Positions 44,019-53,464 of a stretch of 64,000 nucleotides of DNA are shown in pieces (positions within the stretch are counted from its first letter, which is position 1; each line of letters begins with the position of its first letter). The translations under genes were made by a program, and so were the position numbers. Under the pieces are notes generated by a model. That model searched no databases. It was given only the letters and a program-made list of their open reading frames with translations, and had not been told where the DNA came from. The stretch comes from Alphaproteobacteria bacterium (GTDB lineage Bacteria; Pseudomonadota; Alphaproteobacteria; Micropepsales; Micropepsaceae): positions 33,409 to 97,408 of the forward strand of contig JAGWJY010000007.1 in the NCBI GenBank assembly GCA_028865545.1, written 5' to 3'.

Positions 44019-44037
44019 TATTATATGACAAAATGAT
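44019..44037. promoter_or_regulatory. AT-rich motif before halogenase 1
   Basis: ATTATATGACAAAATGATG shares the TTATATGA half with the reverse complement of the GH95/GH35 site. It lies about 45-60 bases before the ATG. Confidence 0.35.
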
Positions 44038-44081
44038 GCTTAGTTGCATTCCATAAAAGCGCAAAAGGGGGAGCAATCGTC

Positions 44082-45617
44082 ATGGCCGGAAGTGCAACAC
44101 CGCCCAATCGTATCCAGAAAATCGTTGTCGTTGGCGGTGGTTCGGCTGGCTGGATGACGGCTGCGGCGCTCAGCCGTTTCCTGCCCTCGAGTTTCACCAA
44201 GATCGAACTTGTCGAGTCGGAGGAGATAGGCGTTATCGGCGTCGGTGAAGCTACGCTTCCCACCCTCCATCTATTCAATCAGAGACTCGGCATCAACGAG
44301 CAGGAGTTCGTCCGGAAGACACAGGGCACGTTCAAACTAGGGATCGAGTTCGTCAATTGGGGCAGGGTCGGTAACCGCTTTTTTCACGGTTTTGGTGATT
44401 TCGGTCCATTGATCGATTCCGTCGCACCCTACCAATACTGGCTGAAGCTGCATATGGCGGGGGATCAGACTGCTCTCTCAGAATACTCCGTGCCGTCGCT
44501 CATGGCGGAACTGAACAGATGTGCGCAGCCGCACCCCGATCCTAAGTCTCCGTTTTCGGCATTTCTTTATGCCTATCAGTTCGACGCCGCGCTCTATGCA
44601 AGGTATTTGCGAGATTACGCAGAACAGCGCGGGGTTAAGCGGACTAACGCGAAGATCGTCGACGCGAAGTTGCGAGGCGAAAATGGCTTTATCGAGTCGC
44701 TCGTGCTGGATAACGGTGAGTGCATCGAAGGCGATCTTTTTATCGACTGCTCGGGTTTTGCCGGGTTGCTCATCGAGAAGACGTTGAAGACTAGTTACGA
44801 GGATTGGACGCATTGGTTGCCATGCGACCGTGCCTGGGCGGTGCCATGCGAGAGCATCAGCCCACTAACGCCCTATACGCGGTCGACCGCGCATGATGCC
44901 GGCTGGCAATGGCGTATCCCTCTGCAACATCGTATCGGCAACGGTTATGTTTACTGCAGTAGATTTATCGATGACAATGCGGCCGCGAAGACCCTGCTCG
45001 ACAACTTGGACGGCAAGGTTTTGGCGGAGCCTCGGATGCTGCGTTTCACGACGGGCCGCCGAAAGAAACTCTGGAACAAGAACTGTGTCGCCATCGGCCT
45101 CGCCAGCGGCTTTATTGAGCCTCTGGAATCAACCACTATTTCCTTGATCCAGAATGGCATCGGTCGGCTGATTGAATATTTTCCAGATCGCAATTTCGAC
45201 CCGGTTCTGGAAAGCGAATACAATCGCCACTCGATCATGGAGATCGAACGTATCCGCGACTTCATTATTTTGCATTACTGCGCGACCAGCCGGGATGACT
45301 CGGAACTCTGGCGTTATTGTCGCGAGATGCCACTTCCGGACAGCCTTAACTACAAGATGGAAGTATTCCGCGCCCGCGGACGCCCTGTCATTTATGAATC
45401 TGATGGCTTTAAGGAAGCCAGCTGGATTGCGATCTACAATGGGCTAGGCGTTATTCCCAAGACCTACGATCCTCTCGTCGAGCGCTACAGCGTGGATGAA
45501 ATTCGTCGAATGCTCATAGAAAAGCGGACGATCTTGCGTCGCGGCGTCGAAACCATGCCGACCCACGAACAGTTCATCTCACAATATTTTCATACGGACC
45601 CAGGGGGGATGGCGTAG
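44082..45617 (+). CDS. flavin-dependent tryptophan-halogenase-family protein 1
   Basis: 511 residues from ATG 44082, behind a GGGGGAG ribosome-binding site. The FAD-binding VVVGGGSAGWMTAAAL is at residues 15-30 and GVGEAT at 53-58. A lysine in [13 protein letters not shown] (Lys85) is the candidate for the halogenase active-site lysine. WQWRIP at residues 275-280 is the WxWxIP signature that separates halogenases from monooxygenases, and FIEPLEST at about 344-351 carries the conserved glutamate region. The family halogenates indoles or other arenes with reduced FAD and halide. No flavin reductase or tryptophan gene is adjacent; the setting is a glycan locus. Substrate unknown. Confidence 0.9.
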   Translation: MAGSATPPNRIQKIVVVGGGSAGWMTAAALSRFLPSSFTKIELVESEEIGVIGVGEATLPTLHLFNQRLGINEQEFVRKTQGTFKLGIEFVNWGRVGNRFFHGFGDFGPLIDSVAPYQYWLKLHMAGDQTALSEYSVPSLMAELNRCAQPHPDPKSPFSAFLYAYQFDAALYARYLRDYAEQRGVKRTNAKIVDAKLRGENGFIESLVLDNGECIEGDLFIDCSGFAGLLIEKTLKTSYEDWTHWLPCDRAWAVPCESISPLTPYTRSTAHDAGWQWRIPLQHRIGNGYVYCSRFIDDNAAAKTLLDNLDGKVLAEPRMLRFTTGRRKKLWNKNCVAIGLASGFIEPLESTTISLIQNGIGRLIEYFPDRNFDPVLESEYNRHSIMEIERIRDFIILHYCATSRDDSELWRYCREMPLPDSLNYKMEVFRARGRPVIYESDGFKEASWIAIYNGLGVIPKTYDPLVERYSVDEIRRMLIEKRTILRRGVETMPTHEQFISQYFHTDPGGMA

Positions 45618-45644
45618 CTGTTTTGTGCTTGGCGGAGGGCCTGC

Positions 45645-47156
45645 GTGACGGACAGAAATATCCGGAAGATTGCGATTGTCGGCGGTGGCACAGCAGGGTG
45701 GATGGCCGCCGCGGCGCTGTCATCGGTGCTGCGCCGAGATCAATGCGAAATTGTTCTAGTAGAATCGGACGAAATCGGGACCGTGGGGGTAGGCGAAGCG
45801 ACGATCCCAGTCATCATGCTTTTCAATCGCCTTCTTGGACTCGATGAAGGCGAGTTTGTCCGTAAGACCCAGGGGACGTTTAAGCTCGGGATCCAATTCG
45901 TGAACTGGACGCGCCCGGGGCACACTTATTTCCATCCGTTCGGCAAATACGGCGGCGATTTTGGCGCAGTGCCTTTCCATCAGCACTGGCTGAAGCTGCG
46001 CGGGTTGGGAGAGGCGACGGAGCTGGATGAATATGCGCTATCGGCTATGGCCGCGCGAAGCTGCCGCTTCGATCGTCCAGGCTCTGATATGAATTCAGTC
46101 TTCTCTACCTACTCGTATGCCTATCATTTTGATGCTTCGCTCTATGCGAAATTCCTACGAAGCTACGCTGAACAGCGTGGCGTAAGGCGCATTGAAGGGC
46201 GGATAGTCGACGTCGAGATGAACGCGGTGAACGGCTTCATCGAGTCTTTACAACTGGCGAATGGCATGCGGATCGACGGAGACCTTTTCTTTGACTGCTC
46301 AGGTTTCCGTGGCCTGCTGATCGAGCAGGCGCTTAAGACTGGCTTCGAGGATTGGACGCACTGGCTTCCCTGCGATCGGGCGGTGGCTGTGCCATGTGAG
46401 AACGCGCCGGTGTTGACGCCTTACACCATATCCACGGCGCGAGAGGCTGGCTGGCAGTGGCGTATACCACTGCAACATCGCATCGGTAACGGCTACGTAT
46501 ATTCCAGCTACGCAATCAGCGATGACGAGGCGGCCGGGAAGTTGATGGCCAACCTGGACGGCAAAGCGCGAGCTGAGCCGCGGCTGATACGAATAACGAC
46601 GGGTCGCCGTAAGAAAGCCTGGAATAAGAACTGCATTGCGCTCGGTTTGGCCGGCGGTTTCATAGAGCCTCTGGAATCAACGAGCATTCATCTGATCCAG
46701 TCCGGTATCACCAAGTTGCTGACGATGTTCCCGGACCGGAATTTCGATGCGCTGACAATGGACGAATATAATCGGAAGGTTGCATTGGAGTACGAACGCG
46801 TACGCGATTTCATTATTCTACATTACCATGCGACCGAGCGCGAGGACTCAGAGTTCTGGCGCTATTGCAAGTACATGTCGATTCCGGAGACGCTGCAGCG
46901 CAGGATAGATATCTTCCGCAAATACGGTCGCTTGGCACTTGATGCCGACGATCTTTTCAAGGAGGCGAGCTGGCTTGCTGTTCTGATGGGACAGGGTGTC
47001 GAGCCGGAGCATTATGATCCGCTGACTGATAGTTTCGATCTGGCGTCCATGCGGTCGGTGATGTCGAATATGCGGTCGATTATTCGTGGTACTGTGGACC
47101 GGATGCCCACCCATAGTGATTTCATCGACAGATATTGCCGGGCGACGGCGGTCTAG
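45645..47156 (+). CDS. flavin-dependent tryptophan-halogenase-family protein 2
   Basis: 503 residues from GTG 45645, with GGAGGG upstream and 27 bases after halogenase 1, so the pair forms an operon. It is a clear paralogue: [53 protein letters not shown] and [12 protein letters not shown] are all conserved. Tandem duplication followed by divergence is likely. Related enzymes from Brevundimonas and Xanthomonas encoded near TonB receptors have been shown to brominate indole in vitro, but a physiological role is not established. Confidence 0.9.
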   Translation: MTDRNIRKIAIVGGGTAGWMAAAALSSVLRRDQCEIVLVESDEIGTVGVGEATIPVIMLFNRLLGLDEGEFVRKTQGTFKLGIQFVNWTRPGHTYFHPFGKYGGDFGAVPFHQHWLKLRGLGEATELDEYALSAMAARSCRFDRPGSDMNSVFSTYSYAYHFDASLYAKFLRSYAEQRGVRRIEGRIVDVEMNAVNGFIESLQLANGMRIDGDLFFDCSGFRGLLIEQALKTGFEDWTHWLPCDRAVAVPCENAPVLTPYTISTAREAGWQWRIPLQHRIGNGYVYSSYAISDDEAAGKLMANLDGKARAEPRLIRITTGRRKKAWNKNCIALGLAGGFIEPLESTSIHLIQSGITKLLTMFPDRNFDALTMDEYNRKVALEYERVRDFIILHYHATEREDSEFWRYCKYMSIPETLQRRIDIFRKYGRLALDADDLFKEASWLAVLMGQGVEPEHYDPLTDSFDLASMRSVMSNMRSIIRGTVDRMPTHSDFIDRYCRATAV

Positions 47157-47190
47157 TGTCGTAGATCGACGCCAATAGTGGCCCGCTGGA

Positions 47191-47207
47191 TTTTTGCGCT
47201 GCAAAAA
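47191..47207. promoter_or_regulatory. palindrome TTTTTGCGCTGCAAAAA
   Basis: An inverted repeat that closely matches the one at 27661-27674 before TonB receptor 1. It could also act as a weak bidirectional terminator after halogenase 2, though it has no long T-run beyond the stem. Confidence 0.4.
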
Positions 47208-47235
47208 TACGATAGATTTTTCTCCACCCCACTTG

Positions 47236-47249
47236 TGGAAGCGTTACCA
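47236..47249. promoter_or_regulatory. LacI-type operator before GH35
   Basis: TGGAAGCGTTACCA is a 14-base CG-centred palindrome with a single mismatched pair, the form expected for a LacI-family operator. Its reverse complement, TGGTAACGCTTCCA, parallels the GGTAANCGCT core of the receptor sites. Confidence 0.62.
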
Positions 47250-47404
47250 TGATAATATCGGACCGCTTTTGGCCAGTATGCGCAGCGTGTCTTGCCGGAA
47301 ATTGTTCTGATGCGCCGTGCGACGAGCTCCCGACCATAAGTCCCCAATTTGATGTGACAAATCGGCTTGCATTTGGGCCAAGGCAGGTTCAGTGTTAGCG
47401 GTAT

Positions 47405-47421
47405 CATATAAATCATATAAG
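47405..47421. promoter_or_regulatory. AT-rich dyad before the GH35 operon
   Basis: CATATAAATCATATAAG, identical in all 17 bases to the site between GH74 and GH95, about 53 bases before the GH35 start. Confidence 0.6.
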
Positions 47422-47473
47422 ACGGCTTTTTGGGGGCCGCGACTCACGGGACTCGGACGCTAGGGCGAGGAAG

Positions 47474-49183
47474 ATGTCGGAACGTCGGTATTCAGGAGCC
47501 GCGAAGCGTTGGTTTGGCCGCAAGGATGGCATCGCATTGTTGATTGCGGCTGCGTTCTTCCTTTCCGGCTGCGACGCGAGGAAGGACGCAACACAATCGG
47601 CAATGCCGGTGGTTCAGAATGCGGCAGAAATTCCCTACATTGCTCATAAGGATGGGCATTACGCACTAATGGTAGGTGGTGCGCCGTATCTAATTCTCGG
47701 TGCGCAAGCCAACAACTCCAGTAATTATCCTGCCGAGCTGTCAAAGGTGTGGCCGGCGGTCCAGATGCTGGGCGCCAACACACTGGAAATCCCGGTGGCC
47801 TGGGAGCAGATCGAGCCGACCGAAGGCAAATTCGATTTCTCATATGTCGATACGCTGCTCCGCCAAGCACGCAGACACCAAGTGCATCTGGTGCTGCTCT
47901 GGTTCGGCACCTGGAAGAACACTGGGCCGAACTACGCGCCGGCCTGGGTAAAACTCGACAACAAGCGCTTCCCGCGGATGATCGGCGCCAAGGGCGAGAA
48001 GATTTACGCCCTGTCGCCCCTCTACCCGTCGACATTAGATGCCGACCGGACGGCCTTCGTTGCCCTGATGTCCCATCTCAAATCTGCCGATCCGCAGCGC
48101 ACGGTTCTCATGATGCAGGTCGAGAACGAGACTGGCACTTATGGGACGGTGCGCGACTATTCGCCGGCGGCGCAGAAGCTGTTCGGCGAGACTGTGCCGC
48201 AAGACTTGGTCGAGGGACTGCGCAAGGAGCCCGGGACTTGGAAACAGGTGTTCGGCAAAGATGCAGACGAGTCCTTCCACGCCTGGAACATCGCACGCTT
48301 CGTGGACCAAGTGGCGAAGGCGGGGCAGGCAGTCTATCCGCTACCGATGTACGTCAACGCTGCCCTGCGGGATCCCGACAACTACCAAGATCCCAGGACT
48401 TATGCCGCGGGCGGTCCGACCTGGAACGTGCTCGACATCTGGAAGATCGCCGCGCCGTCGATCTTCACGGCGGCACCGGACATCTACGGCCATACCTATG
48501 AGGATGTGAGCGGACAGATCCGACGCTATCATCGGCCCGATAACCCGCTCGTCGTGGTCGAGATCGGCAACGCACCGTCCTTTGCGCGCTATTTCTTCGC
48601 AATTCTGGGAGACCAGGGCCTTGGCTTCTCACCCTTTGGCATGGATTTCACAGGTTATTCGAATTACCCGCTGGGCGCTCTGACCGTGGATGCCAAGACG
48701 ATTGCGCCCTTCGCACTCGACTACCGGATCATCGGGCCGATGATGCGCGTCTGGGCAAAGCTCAGCTTCGACAAGCCGGTCTGGGGTGTGTCGGAGCCTG
48801 ACAATCACGCAACGCAGACCATCGATCTGGGCCGCTGGACCGCCAAGGTCGAGTACCAGCAATGGCAGTTTGGCTTCTCAACCTCGCCCAAGGACAAGAG
48901 CCGCACGATTCCGCCAGGCACGGAGAACCCCAGCGGTGGTGTCCTCATTGCGCGGCTCGGCCCCGACGAATTCCTAGTCACGGGATTGCATGCGCGAGTC
49001 TCGTTCCAACTGACCGCCACAAACAGCGCGCTGCGCCCCATCTTCGATAAGGTTGTGGAAGGGCATTACGACGACCAAGGTAAATGGGTCTTTGAGCGTA
49101 TCTGGAACGGCGACGAGACTGATTATGGCTTGAACTTCACTTCGGCACCGCAAGTGCTGCACGTAAAACTCGCCACGTATTAA
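47474..49183 (+). CDS. GH35 beta-galactosidase lipoprotein (DUF5597 C-terminus)
   Basis: 569 residues from ATG 47474. The N-terminus is a lipoprotein signal (AAAFFLSGC, Cys33), so it is probably tethered in the periplasm or outer membrane. The GH35 barrel has ANTLEIPVAWEQIEPTEGKFDF, the acid/base Glu219 in QVENETG and the likely nucleophile Glu363 in VVVEIGNA. The C-terminal third (GGVLIARLGPDEFLVTG to ETDYGLNF) matches DUF5597, usual in this GH35 branch. In xyloglucan degradation it removes beta-1,2-galactose from xylosyl side chains after defucosylation. It is the first gene of an operon with GH31, fucP and the fucose enzymes. Confidence 0.9.
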   Translation: MSERRYSGAAKRWFGRKDGIALLIAAAFFLSGCDARKDATQSAMPVVQNAAEIPYIAHKDGHYALMVGGAPYLILGAQANNSSNYPAELSKVWPAVQMLGANTLEIPVAWEQIEPTEGKFDFSYVDTLLRQARRHQVHLVLLWFGTWKNTGPNYAPAWVKLDNKRFPRMIGAKGEKIYALSPLYPSTLDADRTAFVALMSHLKSADPQRTVLMMQVENETGTYGTVRDYSPAAQKLFGETVPQDLVEGLRKEPGTWKQVFGKDADESFHAWNIARFVDQVAKAGQAVYPLPMYVNAALRDPDNYQDPRTYAAGGPTWNVLDIWKIAAPSIFTAAPDIYGHTYEDVSGQIRRYHRPDNPLVVVEIGNAPSFARYFFAILGDQGLGFSPFGMDFTGYSNYPLGALTVDAKTIAPFALDYRIIGPMMRVWAKLSFDKPVWGVSEPDNHATQTIDLGRWTAKVEYQQWQFGFSTSPKDKSRTIPPGTENPSGGVLIARLGPDEFLVTGLHARVSFQLTATNSALRPIFDKVVEGHYDDQGKWVFERIWNGDETDYGLNFTSAPQVLHVKLATY

Positions 49184-49225
49184 AATAATCGCGCCTTGCG
49201 GCGCGCAGATTTTCGGGAGGCAAAA

Positions 49226-52165
49226 ATGACCCTCAAGACGATTGTAGGACGCTGCGTCGTCATCGCCGCCGCTGCGTTGCTGCTCTTGGCAGGGGCCTGT
49301 TCTTCCGAGAACGCGGCGGCGCCGGGGGCCAAGGTCGCCGCGCCATCCGCCAACTGGCAGAAGACGGACGACGGCGTTGTCGTGACTCCCAAGAACGGGG
49401 CGGCGCGGAAGGTCCGGCTCGAAGTGATGAGCGACACGATCATACGCGTCACTGCATCGCCGACAGACAATCTTGAACTGCCCAAGAGCCTGATGGTCAT
49501 TGCCAAGCCAGCCACGGACGTGGCGTTCGACATCTCGACCGACGGCGATCTGCTGACCCTGAAGACCGACAAGGTGGCCGCGACCGTGTCGCTGATGACA
49601 GGCGAGGTCAAATTCCGCAACGAAGACGGAAAGGTCGTACTCTCCGGTATCAACAGTGGCAACTTCACTCCGATGAAGGTCGACGACAAGAATTTCTACG
49701 CCATCCGCCAGGAGTTCAACCGTGGCACGGACGAGGGCTTCTATGGGCTAGGGCAGCATCAAAACGGACAGATGAACTACAACGGCGAGGACGTCATCCT
49801 TGCGCAGCACAACATGGACGTTGCGGTGCCAATGATTGTGTCGACGCGCGATTATGGTTTGTTGTGGGACAATTATTCGATCACGCGCTTCGGCTACCCC
49901 GCGGAATATCCACCGATGTCGGCTGAACTGAAATTGTATGACGCCGACGGCAAAGAAGGTGGCCTGACGGCGCGCTACTATGTCCGCGGCAAGCTGGCGG
50001 CGGAGCGCGACGAGGGCGACCCGAACTACCAGTTCATCCCCGACATGAAAAACTTCCCGGCCGCCGTACAGAACCCCAAACATGTGCCGGTTCATGTCGG
50101 TAATCCCATTCCCACCGACCCTTCCCTCAAGGTCGTTTGGACCGGCAAGATCGAATCCGACGTCAACGGTGTGCATAAGTTCCGCTTCTATGTCAGCGGC
50201 TATTTCAAGCTGTGGCTCAACGGCAAGCTGGTGATGGACAGCTGGCGTCAGGGCTGGCAGGGCTGGTACCGTAATCTGGACTACAAGATGACGGCGGGCG
50301 AGCCGGTGACATTCCGCGCCGAATGGCGCAATGAGGGCAACGCCTATCTACGCTTCCTGCACATCAATCCGATGTCATATGACGAGCGTCATGAGCTGTC
50401 GCTGCATTCAGATGTTGCGCATGCCATAGATTACTATTTCATCGGCGGCACAGACATGGATGACGTCGTCGCTGGCTACCGCGACCTGACAGGTAGGGCG
50501 GTAATGATGCCCAAATGGGCCTATGGATTCTGGCAGAGCCGTCAGCGGTATGAGAACGAGGGACAGTTGCTCGGCGTCTTCGCCAAATACCGCAAGCTCG
50601 GTCTGCCCATCGACAACATCGTACAGGACTGGCGCTATTGGCCAGATCCAGAATGGGGTTCACACGAATTCGACAAGGCACGCTATCCCCATCCGCGCGA
50701 GATGGTGCAGAATATCCATGACAAGCACGGACATATCATGATCGTGATCTGGCCGAAGTTTTACGCGGGCATTGCCAACTTCAAGCAGTTCGACGAGAAG
50801 GGCCTGATGTACCGCTATTCGGTCGACAAGGACTGGCTCGACTGGGTAGGCCCTGGCTATGTCAGTTCTAATTACGACTCCTATTCGAAGGAGGCGCGCG
50901 ACATCTACTGGCAGCAGGTCAATGCCAAACTCGGCGATATGGGCTTCGACGCTTGGTGGATGGACAATGATGAGCCGGACATTCATTCCAACATGCCGAT
51001 CAGCGACCAAATCAAGATGCGCGATCCGAACGTGCTGGGTCCAGGCGCGGAGTACTACAACACCTATCCGCTGATGCATGTCTGCGGCTATTTCCACCAC
51101 TGGCACGACGCTCATCCCGATACACGCACCTTTATCCTGACGCGGTCCGGCTTCGGCGGATTGCAGCGCTGTGAAGCAGCAGTGTGGAGCGGCGACATTG
51201 CCTCACGTTGGAGCGACATGCGCGACCAGATATCGGCTGGCGTCAATTTTGCTATGTCTGGTATTCCCAACTGGAGCTTCGACATCGGCGGCTACACGAT
51301 GGAAAACCGCTACGCCGTCCATCCGACGCCGGCGGCGAAGGCGGAATGGACGGAGCTCTATACGCGCTGGTTTCAGTTCGGCGCCTTCGTGCCGATCTTC
51401 CGCTCGCATGGCGAACTGGTCAAACGAGAAATCTACGAGGTCGCGCATCCGGGGTCGAATATCTATGACATCCTGGCTTGGTACGACCGGCTGCGCTACC
51501 GCCTGATGCCCTACATCTACACTCAGGCGGCCGACATGTATTTCCACGCTGGCACGCTGATGCGCGGCCTCGTCATGGACTTCCCCGAGGACCACAAGGT
51601 CTGGGATATCAGCGACGAGTACATGTTCGGACCGTCCTTCCTGGTGGCGCCGGTGACCGAATACAAGGCGCGCAGCCGCCCGGTCTATCTGCCGTTGGGC
51701 GTCCGCTGGTATGACTTCTACAGCGGCAAGGTCTATGACGGCGGCCAGTCGATCGACGCGCCGGCGCCACTCGATCATATGCCGCTCTTCGTCAAGGAAG
51801 GATCGATCATCCCGATCGGGCCTCGGGAGCAGTACACCGGTGAGAAGCCTAAGGCGGCGATCACACTCAACGTCTATATCGGCAAGAATGCCCATTTCGA
51901 CCTGTATGAGGACGATGGGACGACCAACGCCTACCAGCGCGGCGCCTGGACGCGGATCCCGATCCGTTACGACGATGCCACCGGTACGCTCACAATCGGC
52001 AATCGCGAAGGGAGCTTCCCTGGCATGGCTGCTGAACGGGAGTTTCGGGTCGTCTGGATTTCGGGGCCGACGCGCAAGGCTGTCGACTTTGACGCCAAGC
52101 CGGACCTGAGCGTTCATTATTCCGGGACGGCGGTCGAAATTCACCGAGAGAATGTGAAACATTGA
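49226..52165 (+). CDS. GH31 alpha-xylosidase with PA14 insert
   Basis: 979 residues from ATG 49226, with GGGAGG at the right spacing; the frame is open 30 bases further. A lipoprotein-type signal (LLLAGAC) suggests membrane tethering. The GH31 barrel has nucleophile Asp580 in AWWMDNDEPD and acid/base Asp657 in VWSGDIASRW. A PA14 domain occupies about residues 265-385 (KIESDVNGVHKFRFYVSGYFKLWLNG is part of it). The DNDEPDIHSN loop and PA14 insertion are features of Cellvibrio-type Xyl31A alpha-xylosidases, which remove non-reducing-end xylose from xyloglucan oligosaccharides. Its gene follows GH35 by 42 bases and precedes fucP by 18. Confidence 0.93.
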   Translation: MTLKTIVGRCVVIAAAALLLLAGACSSENAAAPGAKVAAPSANWQKTDDGVVVTPKNGAARKVRLEVMSDTIIRVTASPTDNLELPKSLMVIAKPATDVAFDISTDGDLLTLKTDKVAATVSLMTGEVKFRNEDGKVVLSGINSGNFTPMKVDDKNFYAIRQEFNRGTDEGFYGLGQHQNGQMNYNGEDVILAQHNMDVAVPMIVSTRDYGLLWDNYSITRFGYPAEYPPMSAELKLYDADGKEGGLTARYYVRGKLAAERDEGDPNYQFIPDMKNFPAAVQNPKHVPVHVGNPIPTDPSLKVVWTGKIESDVNGVHKFRFYVSGYFKLWLNGKLVMDSWRQGWQGWYRNLDYKMTAGEPVTFRAEWRNEGNAYLRFLHINPMSYDERHELSLHSDVAHAIDYYFIGGTDMDDVVAGYRDLTGRAVMMPKWAYGFWQSRQRYENEGQLLGVFAKYRKLGLPIDNIVQDWRYWPDPEWGSHEFDKARYPHPREMVQNIHDKHGHIMIVIWPKFYAGIANFKQFDEKGLMYRYSVDKDWLDWVGPGYVSSNYDSYSKEARDIYWQQVNAKLGDMGFDAWWMDNDEPDIHSNMPISDQIKMRDPNVLGPGAEYYNTYPLMHVCGYFHHWHDAHPDTRTFILTRSGFGGLQRCEAAVWSGDIASRWSDMRDQISAGVNFAMSGIPNWSFDIGGYTMENRYAVHPTPAAKAEWTELYTRWFQFGAFVPIFRSHGELVKREIYEVAHPGSNIYDILAWYDRLRYRLMPYIYTQAADMYFHAGTLMRGLVMDFPEDHKVWDISDEYMFGPSFLVAPVTEYKARSRPVYLPLGVRWYDFYSGKVYDGGQSIDAPAPLDHMPLFVKEGSIIPIGPREQYTGEKPKAAITLNVYIGKNAHFDLYEDDGTTNAYQRGAWTRIPIRYDDATGTLTIGNREGSFPGMAAEREFRVVWISGPTRKAVDFDAKPDLSVHYSGTAVEIHRENVKH

Positions 52166-52183
52166 TTTAACGCGGGAGCGAGT

Positions 52184-53464
52184 GTGACCGATAAAAACGA
52201 AACGGTGCGGGAGCGGACGCGGCTCGCACCGTTGATGCTAATTGTAAGCCTTTTCTTTCTTTGGGGGGTCGCCAACAATCTCAATGACGTTCTGGTTGCG
52301 CAGTTTCGCAAGACATTCGTGCTCGACGATCTTGAATCAGGGTTAGTGCAGTCGGCGTTCTATCTCGGTTACTTCCTGTTTGCGCTGCCGGCATCGCTCT
52401 TCATGAGACGGTATGGTTATAAGGCGGCTGTCGCGCTTGGCCTGTGCCTCTACGGAGTAGGAGCCTTGCTGTTTTATCCGGCCGCCGAGCTTCGTGTTTA
52501 CGGCTTCTTTCTGGGATCGCTGTTCGTGATCGCCAGCGGGCTCGCATTCTTGGAGACGTCCGCCAATCCGCTGGTCACCGTTCTCGGCTCAGCGCACAAT
52601 GCGGAGCGCAGGCTCAATTTTGTTCAGGCGTTTAATTCACTCGGCGCGATCAGCGGTGCATTGATCGGTCGGCAGTTCATTCTGTCCGGTATTGACTATA
52701 CGCCGGCGCAACTGGCAGCGCTGCCGCACGCACGGGTCGTGCAGTATTATACGAGCGAGTCTCATGCTGTTCAGGGCCCCTATCTCGTGCTCGGCGCCTT
52801 CGTTATATTCTGGATGTTTCTTGTCCTAACCGTGAAGTTTCCTACCGTGGCTGCCGCGCATCTCAAGGACGAAGAGGCAATCAGTCTGCGTGAGAGCTTT
52901 GCGCGCTTGCTCAAGCACGGCCACTACCTGTTTGGCGTCGTAGCACAATTCTTCTATGTCGGTGCCCAGGTCGGCGTGTGGAGTTTTATGATCCGTTATG
53001 CAGAACGCGATGTTCCCAATATGACGGAAAAGCTGGCTGCCACCTATCTCACGGGTACACTTATAGCCTTCATGATCGGACGTTTCTCCGGAACAGCCAT
53101 TATGGGTGTCGTCCGTCCCGACAGATTGCTGTCTATTTTCGCGGCGATCAATGTGGCGTTGACCATCGTCACTGCGCTGGTGGGAGGGCAGGCTGGACTC
53201 TACGCGCTGGTCGCAACCAGCTTCTTCATGTCGATCATGTTTCCGACAATTTTCGCTTCAGCGTTACGCGGGCTGGGCCCGTTGACCAAGTCCGCTTCGT
53301 CATTTCTTATCATGTCCATCATTGGGGGTGCTGTGCTCACCGCGTTAATGGGTTGGGTGTCTGATATGACGGACATTCGCTACGCGATGCTGGTTCCTAC
53401 CGCCTGCTTTGCCGTCGTGTTTTTGTTCGCGGCATCGGTACGCCGTGAAGTTTTGGCCCAATGA
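52184..53464 (+). CDS. fucP: FucP-type L-fucose:proton symporter
   Basis: 426 residues from GTG 52184. It is a twelve-helix MFS transporter with the FucP signatures SLFFLWGVANNLNDVLVAQF, LETSANPLVTVLG and RLNFVQAFNSLGAISG. FucP imports L-fucose (also galactose or arabinose in some relatives) across the inner membrane with protons. The lactonase gene starts inside its stop (ATGA), showing tight coupling to fucose catabolism. The fucose is expected to come from GH95. Confidence 0.93.
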   Translation: MTDKNETVRERTRLAPLMLIVSLFFLWGVANNLNDVLVAQFRKTFVLDDLESGLVQSAFYLGYFLFALPASLFMRRYGYKAAVALGLCLYGVGALLFYPAAELRVYGFFLGSLFVIASGLAFLETSANPLVTVLGSAHNAERRLNFVQAFNSLGAISGALIGRQFILSGIDYTPAQLAALPHARVVQYYTSESHAVQGPYLVLGAFVIFWMFLVLTVKFPTVAAAHLKDEEAISLRESFARLLKHGHYLFGVVAQFFYVGAQVGVWSFMIRYAERDVPNMTEKLAATYLTGTLIAFMIGRFSGTAIMGVVRPDRLLSIFAAINVALTIVTALVGGQAGLYALVATSFFMSIMFPTIFASALRGLGPLTKSASSFLIMSIIGGAVLTALMGWVSDMTDIRYAMLVPTACFAVVFLFAASVRREVLAQ

